Source of the DNA: Hydrogenophaga pseudoflava
GTDB taxonomy: Bacteria; Pseudomonadota; Gammaproteobacteria; Burkholderiales; Burkholderiaceae_C
NCBI RefSeq assembly: GCF_031020795.1
Contig: NZ_JAVHJP010000003.1
Coordinates: forward strand, 551,408 to 615,407
DNA: 64,000 nucleotides
Direction: 5' to 3'
Of this stretch, positions 46,978 to 56,003 are shown piece after piece. Each line of letters opens with the position of its first letter. The stretch's first letter is position 1. The position numbers and the translations under genes were made by a program. The notes below the pieces were generated by a model. The model was not told where the DNA came from. It saw only the letters and a program-made list of their open reading frames with translations, and did no database searches.

Positions 46978-47826
46978 TCAGCCGCGTTTCTGGATCGTTC
47001 CGGCCAGGTGCCGCTCGCGGAAGCGGCGCATGGCCCGGAACAGCACCGGCGGCATGTAGTCCTGCGACACGCGCCAGCGCAGGCCGCCGATCTTCTCGTT
47101 GGGCCGCTCGGCAAAGATGGTCGTGTGCGCTCCGTTCTTCTCTTCGTCGGGCCGACCGTTCGTGTAATAGAACAGCGCCAGCGACTTGCGCGAGTCGCCT
47201 TCCGGGCAGGTCAGCGGGTCCGGATGGCCGTGGAAGGTGTTGCTGGTGGGCGAGAAGATGGCCAGGCGGTTGAACACCGGCAGGATCTTGGCACCGCAGA
47301 AAGTGACTTCGCGGTCCCACAGCTCCAGACTGCCTCCGTACTCTTCCTTCCAGTTCTTGTTCATGTAGAAGATGACGTTGATGCGGCGGTCCAGGAAGTT
47401 CTGGTCGTGCTTGTTGAAGTCGGCGTGCAGCTTGAGCAGGCCGCCGCGCGGCGTCTGGTGCAGGCCACCCCCACGCATCGACGGGTCGGCAATCATGTTG
47501 TCGATGCCCGTGACCTTCTCAAGAAAGCGCAGGAACGGCGCCGAGTTGAACTGGTAGAGCATCTGGCGCGTCACCGGGCCGAACTTGGTCTCGTCCACAC
47601 ACACCAGTTTGCGCTCGGCCGGCCGGTTGTAGTTGTGCCACTCGATGTCCTGCGCCTTGGGGAACTCCTGCCACATCGCCTCGGCGATGTCCGCGGGCAG
47701 GAAGTTGTCGAACGCCATGTGGTTGAACGGCGTGCCGAGCTTGTACTGGGCCTCGCCCTCGATGGCGAGTTGCTCGTAGCGGGGGTCGTCGAAGACGAAA
47801 CGGTTGGACAGGTCGGGGCGGGACAC
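46978..47826 (-). CDS. 2-oxoglutarate/Fe(II)-dependent oxygenase
   Basis: A 282-residue protein with a prolyl-4-hydroxylase-like double-stranded beta helix. Iron ligands are His134 and Asp136 (LKLHADFN) and a distal histidine in FHGHPDP (199 or 201); Arg213 in SRKSLALFYY would bind 2-oxoglutarate. The N-terminal part (NHMAFDNFLP) is typical of 2OG-FeII_Oxy_3 proteins near cell-envelope or glycan genes. The substrate is unknown. It is convergent with ohr. Confidence 0.85.
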   Translation of the reverse strand: MSRPDLSNRFVFDDPRYEQLAIEGEAQYKLGTPFNHMAFDNFLPADIAEAMWQEFPKAQDIEWHNYNRPAERKLVCVDETKFGPVTRQMLYQFNSAPFLRFLEKVTGIDNMIADPSMRGGGLHQTPRGGLLKLHADFNKHDQNFLDRRINVIFYMNKNWKEEYGGSLELWDREVTFCGAKILPVFNRLAIFSPTSNTFHGHPDPLTCPEGDSRKSLALFYYTNGRPDEEKNGAHTTIFAERPNEKIGGLRWRVSQDYMPPVLFRAMRRFRERHLAGTIQKRG

Positions 47827-47890
47827 TGAAGGCTCCTGAGGGTGTCGGGACGGCGGTCCCGTGAAACATCCCTTCAGTGACCGGCCCCCT

Positions 47891-48850
47891 TCAGGAAGTG
47901 GCGGCAGGCGTCTGGTGCGATTGCAGGCGGCGTCCGAGCACGCCGAGCAACACGGTCAAGGCGTCTCCGAGCAGCGTGGTCAGGCGCATGCTCACGGCCA
48001 GTCCTGCGGCCACCGCAGCTCCGGTCAACGGAGTGAAGAGCACCACCATCATCGCCTCGCGCACACCCAGCCCGCCGGGAGAACCTGGCACCACATAGCC
48101 CACCACCCAGGCGCTGCTGTAGAGCAGCGCGATGCTGAACCAGTCAATGTCGGGACTTGCGAATAAGTATTCCGACTGCAATTTCACTACATAGCCCTGC
48201 TGCATGAAGTTGATCAAGATCAACAGGGACACGAACAAAGCGGTGCGCAGTTGTGGCAGGCGCAACAGCTGGCCTCCGCCGATCTTCATGCTGAGCCGGG
48301 GCAGCAGGGTGTTGACCACCTTGATACCCAGCCATGGCGCCACCAGGGCCAGCGGCAGGATCCAGACCAGCTTGGAGGCAAAGGCAGGCGCCGCGCCGCC
48401 GGCGTTGTGCAGATCCCACAGCACCACCGTGCCCAGCAGGGCGAGCGAGCAGCTGATCACCAGGTTCCAGATGCCCTCGAACACCGCGGTGCCCACCGCC
48501 ACCCCCACCGGAATGCCGGTGGACTTGGCCAGCACGCCGCGGCCGATGAACTGCCCCACGTTGCCGGGCAGGTACTTGCCCAGCTGGGAGATGAAGAACA
48601 CCTGCACGGCCAGCCGCGTGGGCACGCGATGACCCTGGTCGGACATGAGCAGGCGCCAGACGTGGGTGCCGAAGAAGTGGGTCACGACCACGCTCACCAT
48701 GCTCAGCAGGCCGATGGACACGGTGGCCAGGTTCAGGGGAATCGGCGGCAGCTTCTCCATGTGGGTCATGAAGGCGCGCACGAAGAAGACGATCGACGCC
48801 ACGACGGCCGCATACATCAGCCACTTGAGAACGGTCTTGGCGTATTTCAT
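47891..48850 (-). CDS. UPF0104/AglD2-like membrane protein (flippase-like)
   Basis: A 319-residue protein with about eight TM helices of the lysylphosphatidylglycerol synthase TM region family. GKYLPGNVGQFIGRG and VPGSPGGLGVREAMMVVLF are its two hallmark loops. Members include MprF-like and dolichol-pathway proteins with proposed lipid transport roles. The start at 48850 puts the first TM near the N terminus. Substrate unknown. Confidence 0.85.
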   Translation of the reverse strand: MKYAKTVLKWLMYAAVVASIVFFVRAFMTHMEKLPPIPLNLATVSIGLLSMVSVVVTHFFGTHVWRLLMSDQGHRVPTRLAVQVFFISQLGKYLPGNVGQFIGRGVLAKSTGIPVGVAVGTAVFEGIWNLVISCSLALLGTVVLWDLHNAGGAAPAFASKLVWILPLALVAPWLGIKVVNTLLPRLSMKIGGGQLLRLPQLRTALFVSLLILINFMQQGYVVKLQSEYLFASPDIDWFSIALLYSSAWVVGYVVPGSPGGLGVREAMMVVLFTPLTGAAVAAGLAVSMRLTTLLGDALTVLLGVLGRRLQSHQTPAATS

Positions 48851-48955
48851 GGGAACCCGTGGGAAACAAAACGAAGCGGCGCTACAAGGCGCCGCGGAAC
48901 CCCGCAAGTGTAGTCGTCGGGCGGTGGCGAGACCCCGCCCCGGCCCTGACGAAGG

Positions 48956-49909
48956 TCAAGCCTGGCCGCCCAGGCGCTCCATCGCATCGGCCAGCCAGTC
49001 ATTGGGCAGGGGCCCCTCCGCGGCCGCCGCGACGACCCACGCACCGCCGGTGGATTGCAGGCCGAAACGTCCCTGGGTCCAGAGCTGCCAGGCCAGCCAG
49101 GCGCAGTCCTCGGCCGCCGCCGCCCCGCCGGCCGGCGCGGTCAGGAGCGCCGTGCAGGGCTCGGGACGGGCCAGGTGCAGCGCACCGCCCCGGACCTCGC
49201 CGCCCACGGCCGCGGCCAGCTGCGCCAGCGCGTGCGCGTCGTCCTGCCGCGCGCCGAAGCGCTCCAGCCAGGAGCGCACCTGCAACGCCACACCGGCCCC
49301 ACGCCGTGCCTCGGCCTGCTGCAGGTCGGCGTGGTCCCAGCGGTGCCAGTCCACGGCGGGCTCCGGAGCCCCCACCTGCCGTGCCGCCTGGGCCAGGCGG
49401 AACACGGCCCGCTCGTAAGCGCCCGGGTCGGCGCCGGCGCCAATCACGAGCAGGGCCGACAGGCGGCCCGACACCAGGCGCGACTGCTGCGCCAGCAGCT
49501 TGTCGCGCACCAGCTCGTCGCGTTCGCTGCGCAGAGCCGACAGCTCCAGCGCGTTCTTGAGGTCGGAGCGCAGACTCTCCAGTTCCCAGGGCTTGGCGAT
49601 GTAGCGGTAGATCTCGCCCGTGTTGATGGCGTCGATCGCCTCGCCGATCTCTGAATAGGCCGTGGTCAGCATGCGCACGATGTGCGGGTAGTGGGTGCGG
49701 GCATGGCGCAGCAGCTCGTTGCCGCGCTCGCCGGGCATGCGCTGGTCGCACACCAGCACGGCGATGTCGGCGCCGTGCACGCTGAGCACCGCCCGACCCT
49801 CGTCGACCGAGTTGGCGGTCAGCACCGGGGCCAGCGGCCCCACGAGCCGCTCAAAATACTTCAGGGCAATGGCCTCGTCGTCGACGTACAGGATCTTCTC
49901 GGGTTTCAT
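48956..49909 (-). CDS. phcQ: PhcQ-like response regulator
   Basis: A 317-residue protein with an N-terminal receiver: acidic pair near 10-11 (YVDDE), acceptor Asp55 (VCDQRMPG) and Lys106 (IAKPWE). The YRYIAKPW motif is typical of CheY-like regulators related to HupR/PhcQ. The C-terminal half is Ala-rich, with no DNA-binding motif; it ends in a region rich in Trp. It is the last gene of a four-gene set linked by ATGA overlaps, in the order of Ralstonia phcBSRQ. In Ralstonia, PhcQ helps transmit the methyl-ester quorum signal. Confidence 0.8.
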   Translation of the reverse strand: MKPEKILYVDDEAIALKYFERLVGPLAPVLTANSVDEGRAVLSVHGADIAVLVCDQRMPGERGNELLRHARTHYPHIVRMLTTAYSEIGEAIDAINTGEIYRYIAKPWELESLRSDLKNALELSALRSERDELVRDKLLAQQSRLVSGRLSALLVIGAGADPGAYERAVFRLAQAARQVGAPEPAVDWHRWDHADLQQAEARRGAGVALQVRSWLERFGARQDDAHALAQLAAAVGGEVRGGALHLARPEPCTALLTAPAGGAAAAEDCAWLAWQLWTQGRFGLQSTGGAWVVAAAAEGPLPNDWLADAMERLGGQA

Positions 49910-51096
49910 CTGGATACCTCATGGTGTTGTTCTGCGTCCGTGATGCCAAAGTGCAGCCGGACCGCGGCGCCCCCGCCCGGCGTCGACCGGACCTCGATCG
50001 AGCCGCCCACGGAGGCCATCACCCGCTGGCAGAAGACCAGGCCCATGCCGCTGCCGCCACTGGCCGAGCGGGTGGTGACGGGCTCGCGTGTCAGCCGGCC
50101 CAGCACCTCCGGCGCAATGCCCGGCCCGTTGTCACTGACCTCGATGACCGCGCGCTCGGGCGTTCCGGCGATCACGATGCGGATGCGGGGATCGGGCGGC
50201 AGCGCCGAATGGAGGGCCAACAAGGCGTTCTTGACCAGGGTGCACAGCACCAGGTACAGCAGGTCGCGCTGGCCGGGCAAAAGGAAGTCCTGGAGCAGTT
50301 CGCAGGCCAGCCAGTCCGCCTCGTCACCATCGAAAGGATAGCCCTCGCACAAGGATCGCACCAGATCGCTGGCCAGTTCGCTGGCAGTGGCGTCGGCGTG
50401 GTAGGCATCGCGCGCCGTGCGCACGAAAGTGGCCACCAGGGACTGAGCGTAGTCGGTGCGGCGCAGCGCCGCGTCCAGCATCGCACCGATCTCGCCGGGG
50501 CGGCGCTGGGTGAGGCACACGAGCTCGGTGTTGCCGCACAGGGGGGTCTGCTGGCGTTCGCGCATGGCGTGCAGGTAGCCACTGACGGTGGCCAGCGGCG
50601 TGCCCACCTCGTGCGCCAGGAAACCGAGCGTCTCGCGCAGGGCCTCGTCGCGCCGCTGCAGCAGGGTCTGTTCGCGCAGCCGCTGCTGGCAGGCCGCGAG
50701 CGCCTCGCGCAGGGCAAGCCGGGTCAGCGGTTCGTCCAGGGGCTTTTCCAGGATCCGCCCCACATGGCCGAGATTGACCGCGGCCATGGCGACGTCCTTG
50801 TCGGCGTAGGCCGACATCAGCAGCCGGGACACCTGGGGATGGCGCTCGCGGACCTCGGCCAGCAGGGCCACGCCGTCGCGTTCGGGCATGCGGTAGTCGG
50901 TGAGCAGGACAGCCACCTCGTGCCCCTGCCGCTCCAGCAGCTCCAGTGCCTGCCGCACGCTGCTCGCCGTCCGCACGTCGAACTCGTCGCCATAGGAACG
51001 CGCGAACCACTTGAGCGCCTGCGGCTCGTCGTCCACCAGCAGCACGGCACGGGCCAGGGGGGGCATGGCGCCGGCGCCTGTCAGGTCCGGCTTCAT
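49906..51096 (-). CDS. phcR: PhcR-like response regulator with C-terminal histidine kinase domain
   Basis: A 396-residue protein with the order receiver then kinase, the reverse of most hybrids and characteristic of PhcR. The receiver contains Asp67 (LLTDYRMPERDG) and Lys118 (LEKPL). The kinase part has His162 in FLAHEVGTPLA, an N box (VKNALLAL), DNGPGI and SGMGLVFCQRV. Start and stop both overlap neighbours by ATGA. The longer start upstream was not used because the overlap is so regular. Confidence 0.85.
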   Translation of the reverse strand: MKPDLTGAGAMPPLARAVLLVDDEPQALKWFARSYGDEFDVRTASSVRQALELLERQGHEVAVLLTDYRMPERDGVALLAEVRERHPQVSRLLMSAYADKDVAMAAVNLGHVGRILEKPLDEPLTRLALREALAACQQRLREQTLLQRRDEALRETLGFLAHEVGTPLATVSGYLHAMRERQQTPLCGNTELVCLTQRRPGEIGAMLDAALRRTDYAQSLVATFVRTARDAYHADATASELASDLVRSLCEGYPFDGDEADWLACELLQDFLLPGQRDLLYLVLCTLVKNALLALHSALPPDPRIRIVIAGTPERAVIEVSDNGPGIAPEVLGRLTREPVTTRSASGGSGMGLVFCQRVMASVGGSIEVRSTPGGGAAVRLHFGITDAEQHHEVSR

Positions 51097-52421
51097 TGGA
51101 CGGGCCTCGGCAAGTCGAACGAAAACTCGGTCCATTCACCGAACACGCTGTCCACGGACAGGATGCCGCCGTGCCGCTGTACGATGCCGTAGCTCACGCT
51201 GAGCCCCAGGCCAAGGCCGGCACCGACGTCGCGGGTGGTGAAGAAGGGCTCGAAGACCCGGCCGATGTTGGCCGGATCGATGCCGTGCCCGTTGTCCCGC
51301 ACCGAGATCTGCAGCCGCTCGCCCACCGGCGCCACACGCACATCGATGCGTGGCGCCGCCCGTTGCACGGACTGCAGGGCGTGCGCGGCATTGCTCAGCA
51401 GGTTGATCAGCACGCCGATGATCGCCGGCTCGTCGCCCACCACATGGGTGTCCTGGGGCAGATCGAGCGCCAGCTCGATGCCCTTGAGTTCGTAGCCGGC
51501 GAGGCGGATGGCCGAGCGCACCGCATGTTCCAGCAGGAAGGGGCGCTGGCTGTCGTCCCCCGGCTTCTGGTAGGCGAAGGTCTTGAGGTCGGAGACGATG
51601 TTCTGCACCCGGGTCAGGCCCTCACGTGCGTCCTCCAGGCTTTCCTTGAGCATCGGGTCGGTCTTGGCCGAGGGCACGCTCAGGCCCATGTTCACCGCCA
51701 TCAGGGCGTAGTTCACCGGGTTGTTGAGCTCGTGCAGCAGCCCGGCCGAGAGCGTGCCGATGGCGGCCATCTTCTCGCGCTGGATCAGCTGCCCCTTGAC
51801 CTCGGCCAGCGTGCGGTTGGTTTCCTGCAGCTTGTCGTTGTTCATCGCCACTTCGTGCTGCAACTCGAACAGACGCAGTCGCGCCCGCTCGTTGAACCAG
51901 GTGCAGACCGCGCTGGCGATGGCCGAGAACAGGATGAACAGGCTGTTGGTGTAAAGCTTGCCGGGCTCGGCCACTCCGTCGGGGTGGAGCATGCAGGCCA
52001 TCATGTAAAGCACCAGCGTGAGCACGCCAAATCCGATGCCTTCGAACAGCGTGATGGGCAGGATGATGCCCACCGCGTACATCGCCAGGTGAAGGCCGAC
52101 AAAGTAGATCGAGTCGACCCCGCTGGTCAGCCAGATCATCCAGGCGATCATCACCTGCGGCAGCACCAGCCAGCTCATGGTGAGCACCCGCACCTGCTCG
52201 GCTCCCATGCGGGTGTAAAGCAGCATCAGGATGCCCAAGGTGAGCGACGCCACCAGCAGCCGCAGCAGGAAGAACTCGGTCAGGCGCTCCGGATAGGAGA
52301 AGTAGTCCAGCCCGACGCCCGCCAGCACCAGGCCGATGGAAGTGATGCTGCCGGCCTTGCTGTAGGCCAGCCGGAACGCCGACAGCTGCCGCTCGTAGGA
52401 CGCCGTGTCCCGGGCAATCAT
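51093..52421 (-). CDS. phcS: PhcS-like membrane sensor histidine kinase
   Basis: A 442-residue kinase with about five or six TM helices in residues 25-180, very short loops, then a coiled coil and the phosphorylation box GTLSAGLLHELNNPVNYAL (His230). HATPase motifs include LLSNAAHAL, DNGHGI and GLGLGLSVSYGI. In Ralstonia, PhcS is the receptor for the 3-hydroxy fatty acid methyl ester; from memory its phosphorylated residue is also His230. Coupled to phcB and phcR by ATGA overlaps. Confidence 0.87.
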   Translation of the reverse strand: MIARDTASYERQLSAFRLAYSKAGSITSIGLVLAGVGLDYFSYPERLTEFFLLRLLVASLTLGILMLLYTRMGAEQVRVLTMSWLVLPQVMIAWMIWLTSGVDSIYFVGLHLAMYAVGIILPITLFEGIGFGVLTLVLYMMACMLHPDGVAEPGKLYTNSLFILFSAIASAVCTWFNERARLRLFELQHEVAMNNDKLQETNRTLAEVKGQLIQREKMAAIGTLSAGLLHELNNPVNYALMAVNMGLSVPSAKTDPMLKESLEDAREGLTRVQNIVSDLKTFAYQKPGDDSQRPFLLEHAVRSAIRLAGYELKGIELALDLPQDTHVVGDEPAIIGVLINLLSNAAHALQSVQRAAPRIDVRVAPVGERLQISVRDNGHGIDPANIGRVFEPFFTTRDVGAGLGLGLSVSYGIVQRHGGILSVDSVFGEWTEFSFDLPRPVQ

Positions 52422-53839
52422 GCAGGGTCCAGGGCGGCTCGCCCGGAAAGCGTGGTTTCCGCGAAGAGGTTGACACCCGTCTGGTCGGTGTACAGGTCGA
52501 TCGCCGCCCCGACCTCCGACATCACCGACGTCATCTGAGCCTCATCGCGGTAGATCAGGTGCCACTCCAGCAGATGCTCCATCCCGTGCCGCTCGGGGTT
52601 GCTCGAGTGCACGTTGGTCAGCAGCATGCGGGCGCCGGGGGCAGAGCGGGACATGAAGTACCGGATCAGCCGGGTGCAGACCTTGTCGGACAGGTAATCG
52701 AACAGGCCGGCGCAGTAGATGAAATCGAAGCCCTGACCACCCTCCAGCGCCTGCGACTGGGCCGGGCGCTTGAGCAGGTCGTGCACCGACTCCTGAACGA
52801 AGCTCACCTCGACGTGCCGGCCCGTTTGGGCCATTACCGCCTCAAGGCGTTCGCGGGTGTAGTCCAGGGTTTCGCGGCTGAAGTCCAGCAGCGTGAAGCT
52901 CAGCCGGCTCAGGTCGGTGCCCGAGGCGATCAGCCGCTGCAGTTCGACCGCCGGGCCGCAGCCCACATTGAGGATGCGCACCTGGCGCCCTTCCCGCTCG
53001 CCCAGGGCCACGGCCCTCCGGAGGTAGTCGACCAGGATGTTGATGCGGTTGCGGTGCGCCTCGGCCACCGCGGCCCGCAGGAAGGTCGAATTGACCAGCT
53101 GGATGTAGGTGCTGCCGCCCTGTCGCGGGTCGCCCAGCAGCTGGTTGACCATTTCGTAGTCGCCGGCGTAGCCCAGGGGCTTGGCAAAGGTCCGGTAGAC
53201 GAACGGCGCCCGCAGCACCAGCGGGTGCAGGGCCGCCTGAGCGTAGCTTCGGTGCAACAGGGCGTCGTCCGCCGGCACGCTGGCGGCTTCGCTTTCCAGC
53301 CGCACCAGGAAGCTCTTGCCCTTGATCATCAGGGGCTCGGCCATGGCCCAGAACACGGCATCGGTGAGCCTGCCGTCCTCGCCCTTGGGCAGCGAGTCCA
53401 GCATGTCGGCCTGGTCGATCCAGCGCGCCGTCTCCGACAGGAAGGCCCGGAACTCGCTGACCGCCACCTGGTAGCTTTCCTTGACGCGGAAACGCTGCTC
53501 CCAGTCCTCGACGAAACGGGCCGCCTCCATCCCCACCTCCCGCACATTGCCGCGGGCCAGATTGAGGTCCGACCACTCGTCAATCAGGGCCAGCGAGACC
53601 ACCGCCATCAGGCCGGTGTTGAGCAGGCTCACCACCACCGCCTTGCCCTGGTAGATGGCACGTTCACCGGAGCGGATCACCAGGTCGCTGAGCACCTCGC
53701 TGACCTGGACAATGGAATAGGGGTTGTAAATCTCCATCACCAGCGAGCGGCGCTGGAGACTGGTCAGCGTGCCGCGCGCGGCTTCGCCTTGGCTGTTTCG
53801 GAAGGTGACAACAGGATCAAAGGGGCGCTGGGGTTGCAC
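52418..53839 (-). CDS. phcB: PhcB-like SAM methyltransferase (3-hydroxy fatty acid methyl ester synthase)
   Basis: A 473-residue protein with a PilZ-like N-terminal region (about 5-90; RGTLTSLQRRSLVMEIYNP), a helical linker, and a class I methyltransferase domain with ILNVGCGPAVELQRL (289-303) and FIYCAGLFDYLSD. This architecture matches PhcB, which methylates 3-hydroxy fatty acids to make the volatile quorum signals 3-OH PAME or 3-OH MAME. The start is GTG at 53837-53839 with a weak ribosome site; the first ATG (53735-53737) would cut the conserved N-terminal region. It heads the phcBSRQ-type operon. Confidence 0.85.
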   Translation of the reverse strand: MQPQRPFDPVVTFRNSQGEAARGTLTSLQRRSLVMEIYNPYSIVQVSEVLSDLVIRSGERAIYQGKAVVVSLLNTGLMAVVSLALIDEWSDLNLARGNVREVGMEAARFVEDWEQRFRVKESYQVAVSEFRAFLSETARWIDQADMLDSLPKGEDGRLTDAVFWAMAEPLMIKGKSFLVRLESEAASVPADDALLHRSYAQAALHPLVLRAPFVYRTFAKPLGYAGDYEMVNQLLGDPRQGGSTYIQLVNSTFLRAAVAEAHRNRINILVDYLRRAVALGEREGRQVRILNVGCGPAVELQRLIASGTDLSRLSFTLLDFSRETLDYTRERLEAVMAQTGRHVEVSFVQESVHDLLKRPAQSQALEGGQGFDFIYCAGLFDYLSDKVCTRLIRYFMSRSAPGARMLLTNVHSSNPERHGMEHLLEWHLIYRDEAQMTSVMSEVGAAIDLYTDQTGVNLFAETTLSGRAALDPA

Positions 53840-53962
53840 GGTGGTTGGATGTGTCAGCGGTGGTGGGGCGAATCACCCCGATCAGAAGCTCCCAATCTGC
53901 CAGTGTAGTCATCTGTGACCTGTTTCACGGCCACCACTGTCGCCCAAACACCGTTCGGGCGC

Positions 53963-53995
53963 AAAAAAACCCGGATCGGATACCGACCCGGGTTT
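53963..53995 (-). terminator. rho-independent terminator of htpG
   Basis: On the minus strand a GC-rich hairpin of 13-base arms (AAACCCGGGTCGG and its partner, one mismatch, loop TAT) is followed by a run of seven T. It lies 31 bases after the htpG stop and insulates the phcB promoter region to its left. Confidence 0.88.
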
Positions 53996-54025
53996 CAGCG
54001 CCCGTCCACTCTATTTCCGTAGCGC

Positions 54026-55891
54026 TCAGACCAGCAGGGCATTGACCCGCCGGACGTAGGCGGCCGGGTCGTCGGGCAGGCCGCCTTCGGCCAGCAGGGC
54101 CTGATCGAACAGGATGTGTGCCAGATCCTCGAAGTGTGCCGAGCCCTCAAGCTTGCGCACCAGCGGATGCGCCGGGTTGACCTCCAGCGTGGGCTTGGCG
54201 TCCGGGGCCTTCTGGCCCGCGGCCTTGAGCATGCGGGCGAGCTGGCTGGAGAGCTCGCCCTCGCCCACCACCAGACAGGCGGCCGAATCCACCAGTCGGG
54301 TGGTCACGCGCACATCGCTGGCCTTGTCCTTGAGGGTGTCCTTGAGCTTGTCGAGCACGGGCCTGAAGCTCTCGGCCGCCTGTTCGGCCGCCTTCTTCTC
54401 CTCTTCGTCCTCCAGCTCGCCCAGGTCCACCGCGCCCTTGGCCACGCTCTGCAGCGGCGTGCCGTCGAACTCGGGCAGGAAGGACAGCGCCCACTCGTCG
54501 ACGCGGTCGGTCATGAGCAGCACCTCGATGCCCTTCTTGCGGAAGAGTTCGAGCTGCGGGCTGTTCCTGGCCGCGGCCAGCGTGTCGGCGGTGATGTAGT
54601 AGACGGCCTTCTGGCCGTCCTTCATGCGGGCCTTGTAGTCGGCCAGCGACACGGCCACCGCGTCGCTGGTGGTGCTGGCAAAGCGCAGCAGCTTGGCGAG
54701 CTTGTCGCGGTTGGAGAAGTCCTCGCCTAGGCCTTCCTTGAGCACGGCGCCGAACTCGGCGTAGAAGCTGGCGTACTTGTCCGCGTCCTTGGACAGGTCG
54801 TCCAGCATGGTCAGCACGCGGCGGGTGTTGCCCTCGCGGATGGCCTTGACGTCGCGGCTTTCCTGCAGCAGCTCGCGGCTCACGTTCAGCGGCAGGTCGG
54901 CCGAGTCCACCACGCCCTTGACCCAGCGCAGGTAGGCCGGCATGAGGCTCTCGGCCTCGTCCATGATGAAGACGCGCCGCACATAGAGCTTGATGCCGGC
55001 CTTGCGGTCGCGGTTCCAGAGGTCCATCGGCGCCTTGGCCGGGATGTACAGCAGCTGCGTGTATTCGGTGCTGCCTTCGACGCGGTTGTGGCTCCAGGCC
55101 AGCGGGTCGGCCTGGTCGTAGCTGATGTTCTTGTAGAACTCGGCGTACTGCTCGTCGCTGATGTCCTTCTTGCTGCGCGCCCACAGGGCGTTGGCCGAGT
55201 TCACCGGCTCCCACTCGTCGCGGGTGAGGTACTCGCTCTTCTCGGCGTCCCATTCCTCCTTCTGCATCAGGATCGGCAGGCTGATGTGGTCGGAGTACTT
55301 GGTGATCAGCGACTTGAGCTTCCAGTGGCTCAGGAACTCGGTCTTGTCCTCGCGGACGTGCAGGGTGATGGTGGTGCCGCGCGCGGCACGCTCGATGGCC
55401 TCGACCTCGAAGTCGCCCGTGCCGCCGCTGGTCCAGCGCACGCCCTCGGCCGCCGGCAGGCCGGCGCGGCGGGACTCGACCACGATCCTGTCGGCCACGA
55501 TGAAGCCCGAGTAGAAGCCCACGCCGAACTGGCCGATCAGCTGCGCGTCCTTCTTCTGGTCGCCGCTGAGGTGGCTCATGAAGTCGCGCGTGCCGCTCTT
55601 GGCGATCGTGCCCAGGTGTTCCACCGCCTCGGCCTGGCTCATGCCGATGCCGTTGTCGGTGATGGTGATGGTTTTTGCGTCCTTGTCGAAGGCCACCCGC
55701 ACGTCCAGGTTGGGCGCGTCCTCGAACAGCGCGGCATTGTTCAGCGCCTCGAAGCGCAGCTTGTCGCAGGCGTCCGAGGCGTTCGAGACCAGCTCGCGCA
55801 GGAAGATCTCGGGGTTGGAGTACAGCGAATGGGTGACCAGATGCAGCAGCTGGGCCACCTCGGCCTGGAAGGAGAGGGTCTGTTTGCTCAT
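54026..55891 (-). CDS. htpG: HtpG, Hsp90 chaperone
   Basis: A 621-residue cytoplasmic ATP-dependent chaperone. The start [19 protein letters not shown] is followed by [22 protein letters not shown] in two overlapping family blocks, ITDNGIGM, and [16 protein letters not shown] of the ATPase domain. The middle domain includes [16 protein letters not shown]. The length matches E. coli HtpG (624). An upstream in-frame start gives only an Arg/Pro-rich extension. A strong terminator follows. Confidence 0.97.
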   Translation of the reverse strand: MSKQTLSFQAEVAQLLHLVTHSLYSNPEIFLRELVSNASDACDKLRFEALNNAALFEDAPNLDVRVAFDKDAKTITITDNGIGMSQAEAVEHLGTIAKSGTRDFMSHLSGDQKKDAQLIGQFGVGFYSGFIVADRIVVESRRAGLPAAEGVRWTSGGTGDFEVEAIERAARGTTITLHVREDKTEFLSHWKLKSLITKYSDHISLPILMQKEEWDAEKSEYLTRDEWEPVNSANALWARSKKDISDEQYAEFYKNISYDQADPLAWSHNRVEGSTEYTQLLYIPAKAPMDLWNRDRKAGIKLYVRRVFIMDEAESLMPAYLRWVKGVVDSADLPLNVSRELLQESRDVKAIREGNTRRVLTMLDDLSKDADKYASFYAEFGAVLKEGLGEDFSNRDKLAKLLRFASTTSDAVAVSLADYKARMKDGQKAVYYITADTLAAARNSPQLELFRKKGIEVLLMTDRVDEWALSFLPEFDGTPLQSVAKGAVDLGELEDEEEKKAAEQAAESFRPVLDKLKDTLKDKASDVRVTTRLVDSAACLVVGEGELSSQLARMLKAAGQKAPDAKPTLEVNPAHPLVRKLEGSAHFEDLAHILFDQALLAEGGLPDDPAAYVRRVNALLV

Positions 55892-56003
55892 GCTTGGAGG
55901 ATTGTCAGAAGGAATGAGGGGCCGTGCCACCCGCGCCGGACCGGCCGGGTGGCACTCGCGAGGGCGCAATTATGGGCAGACCGCGCGATTTCAAGCCGGG
56001 GTG

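Noticed and set aside
48210..48223. Perfect FNR-like site TTGATCAAGATCAA
   Set aside because: It lies inside the coding region of the UPF0104-like membrane protein (encoding Leu-Ile-Leu-Ile-Asn) and is far from any start codon.
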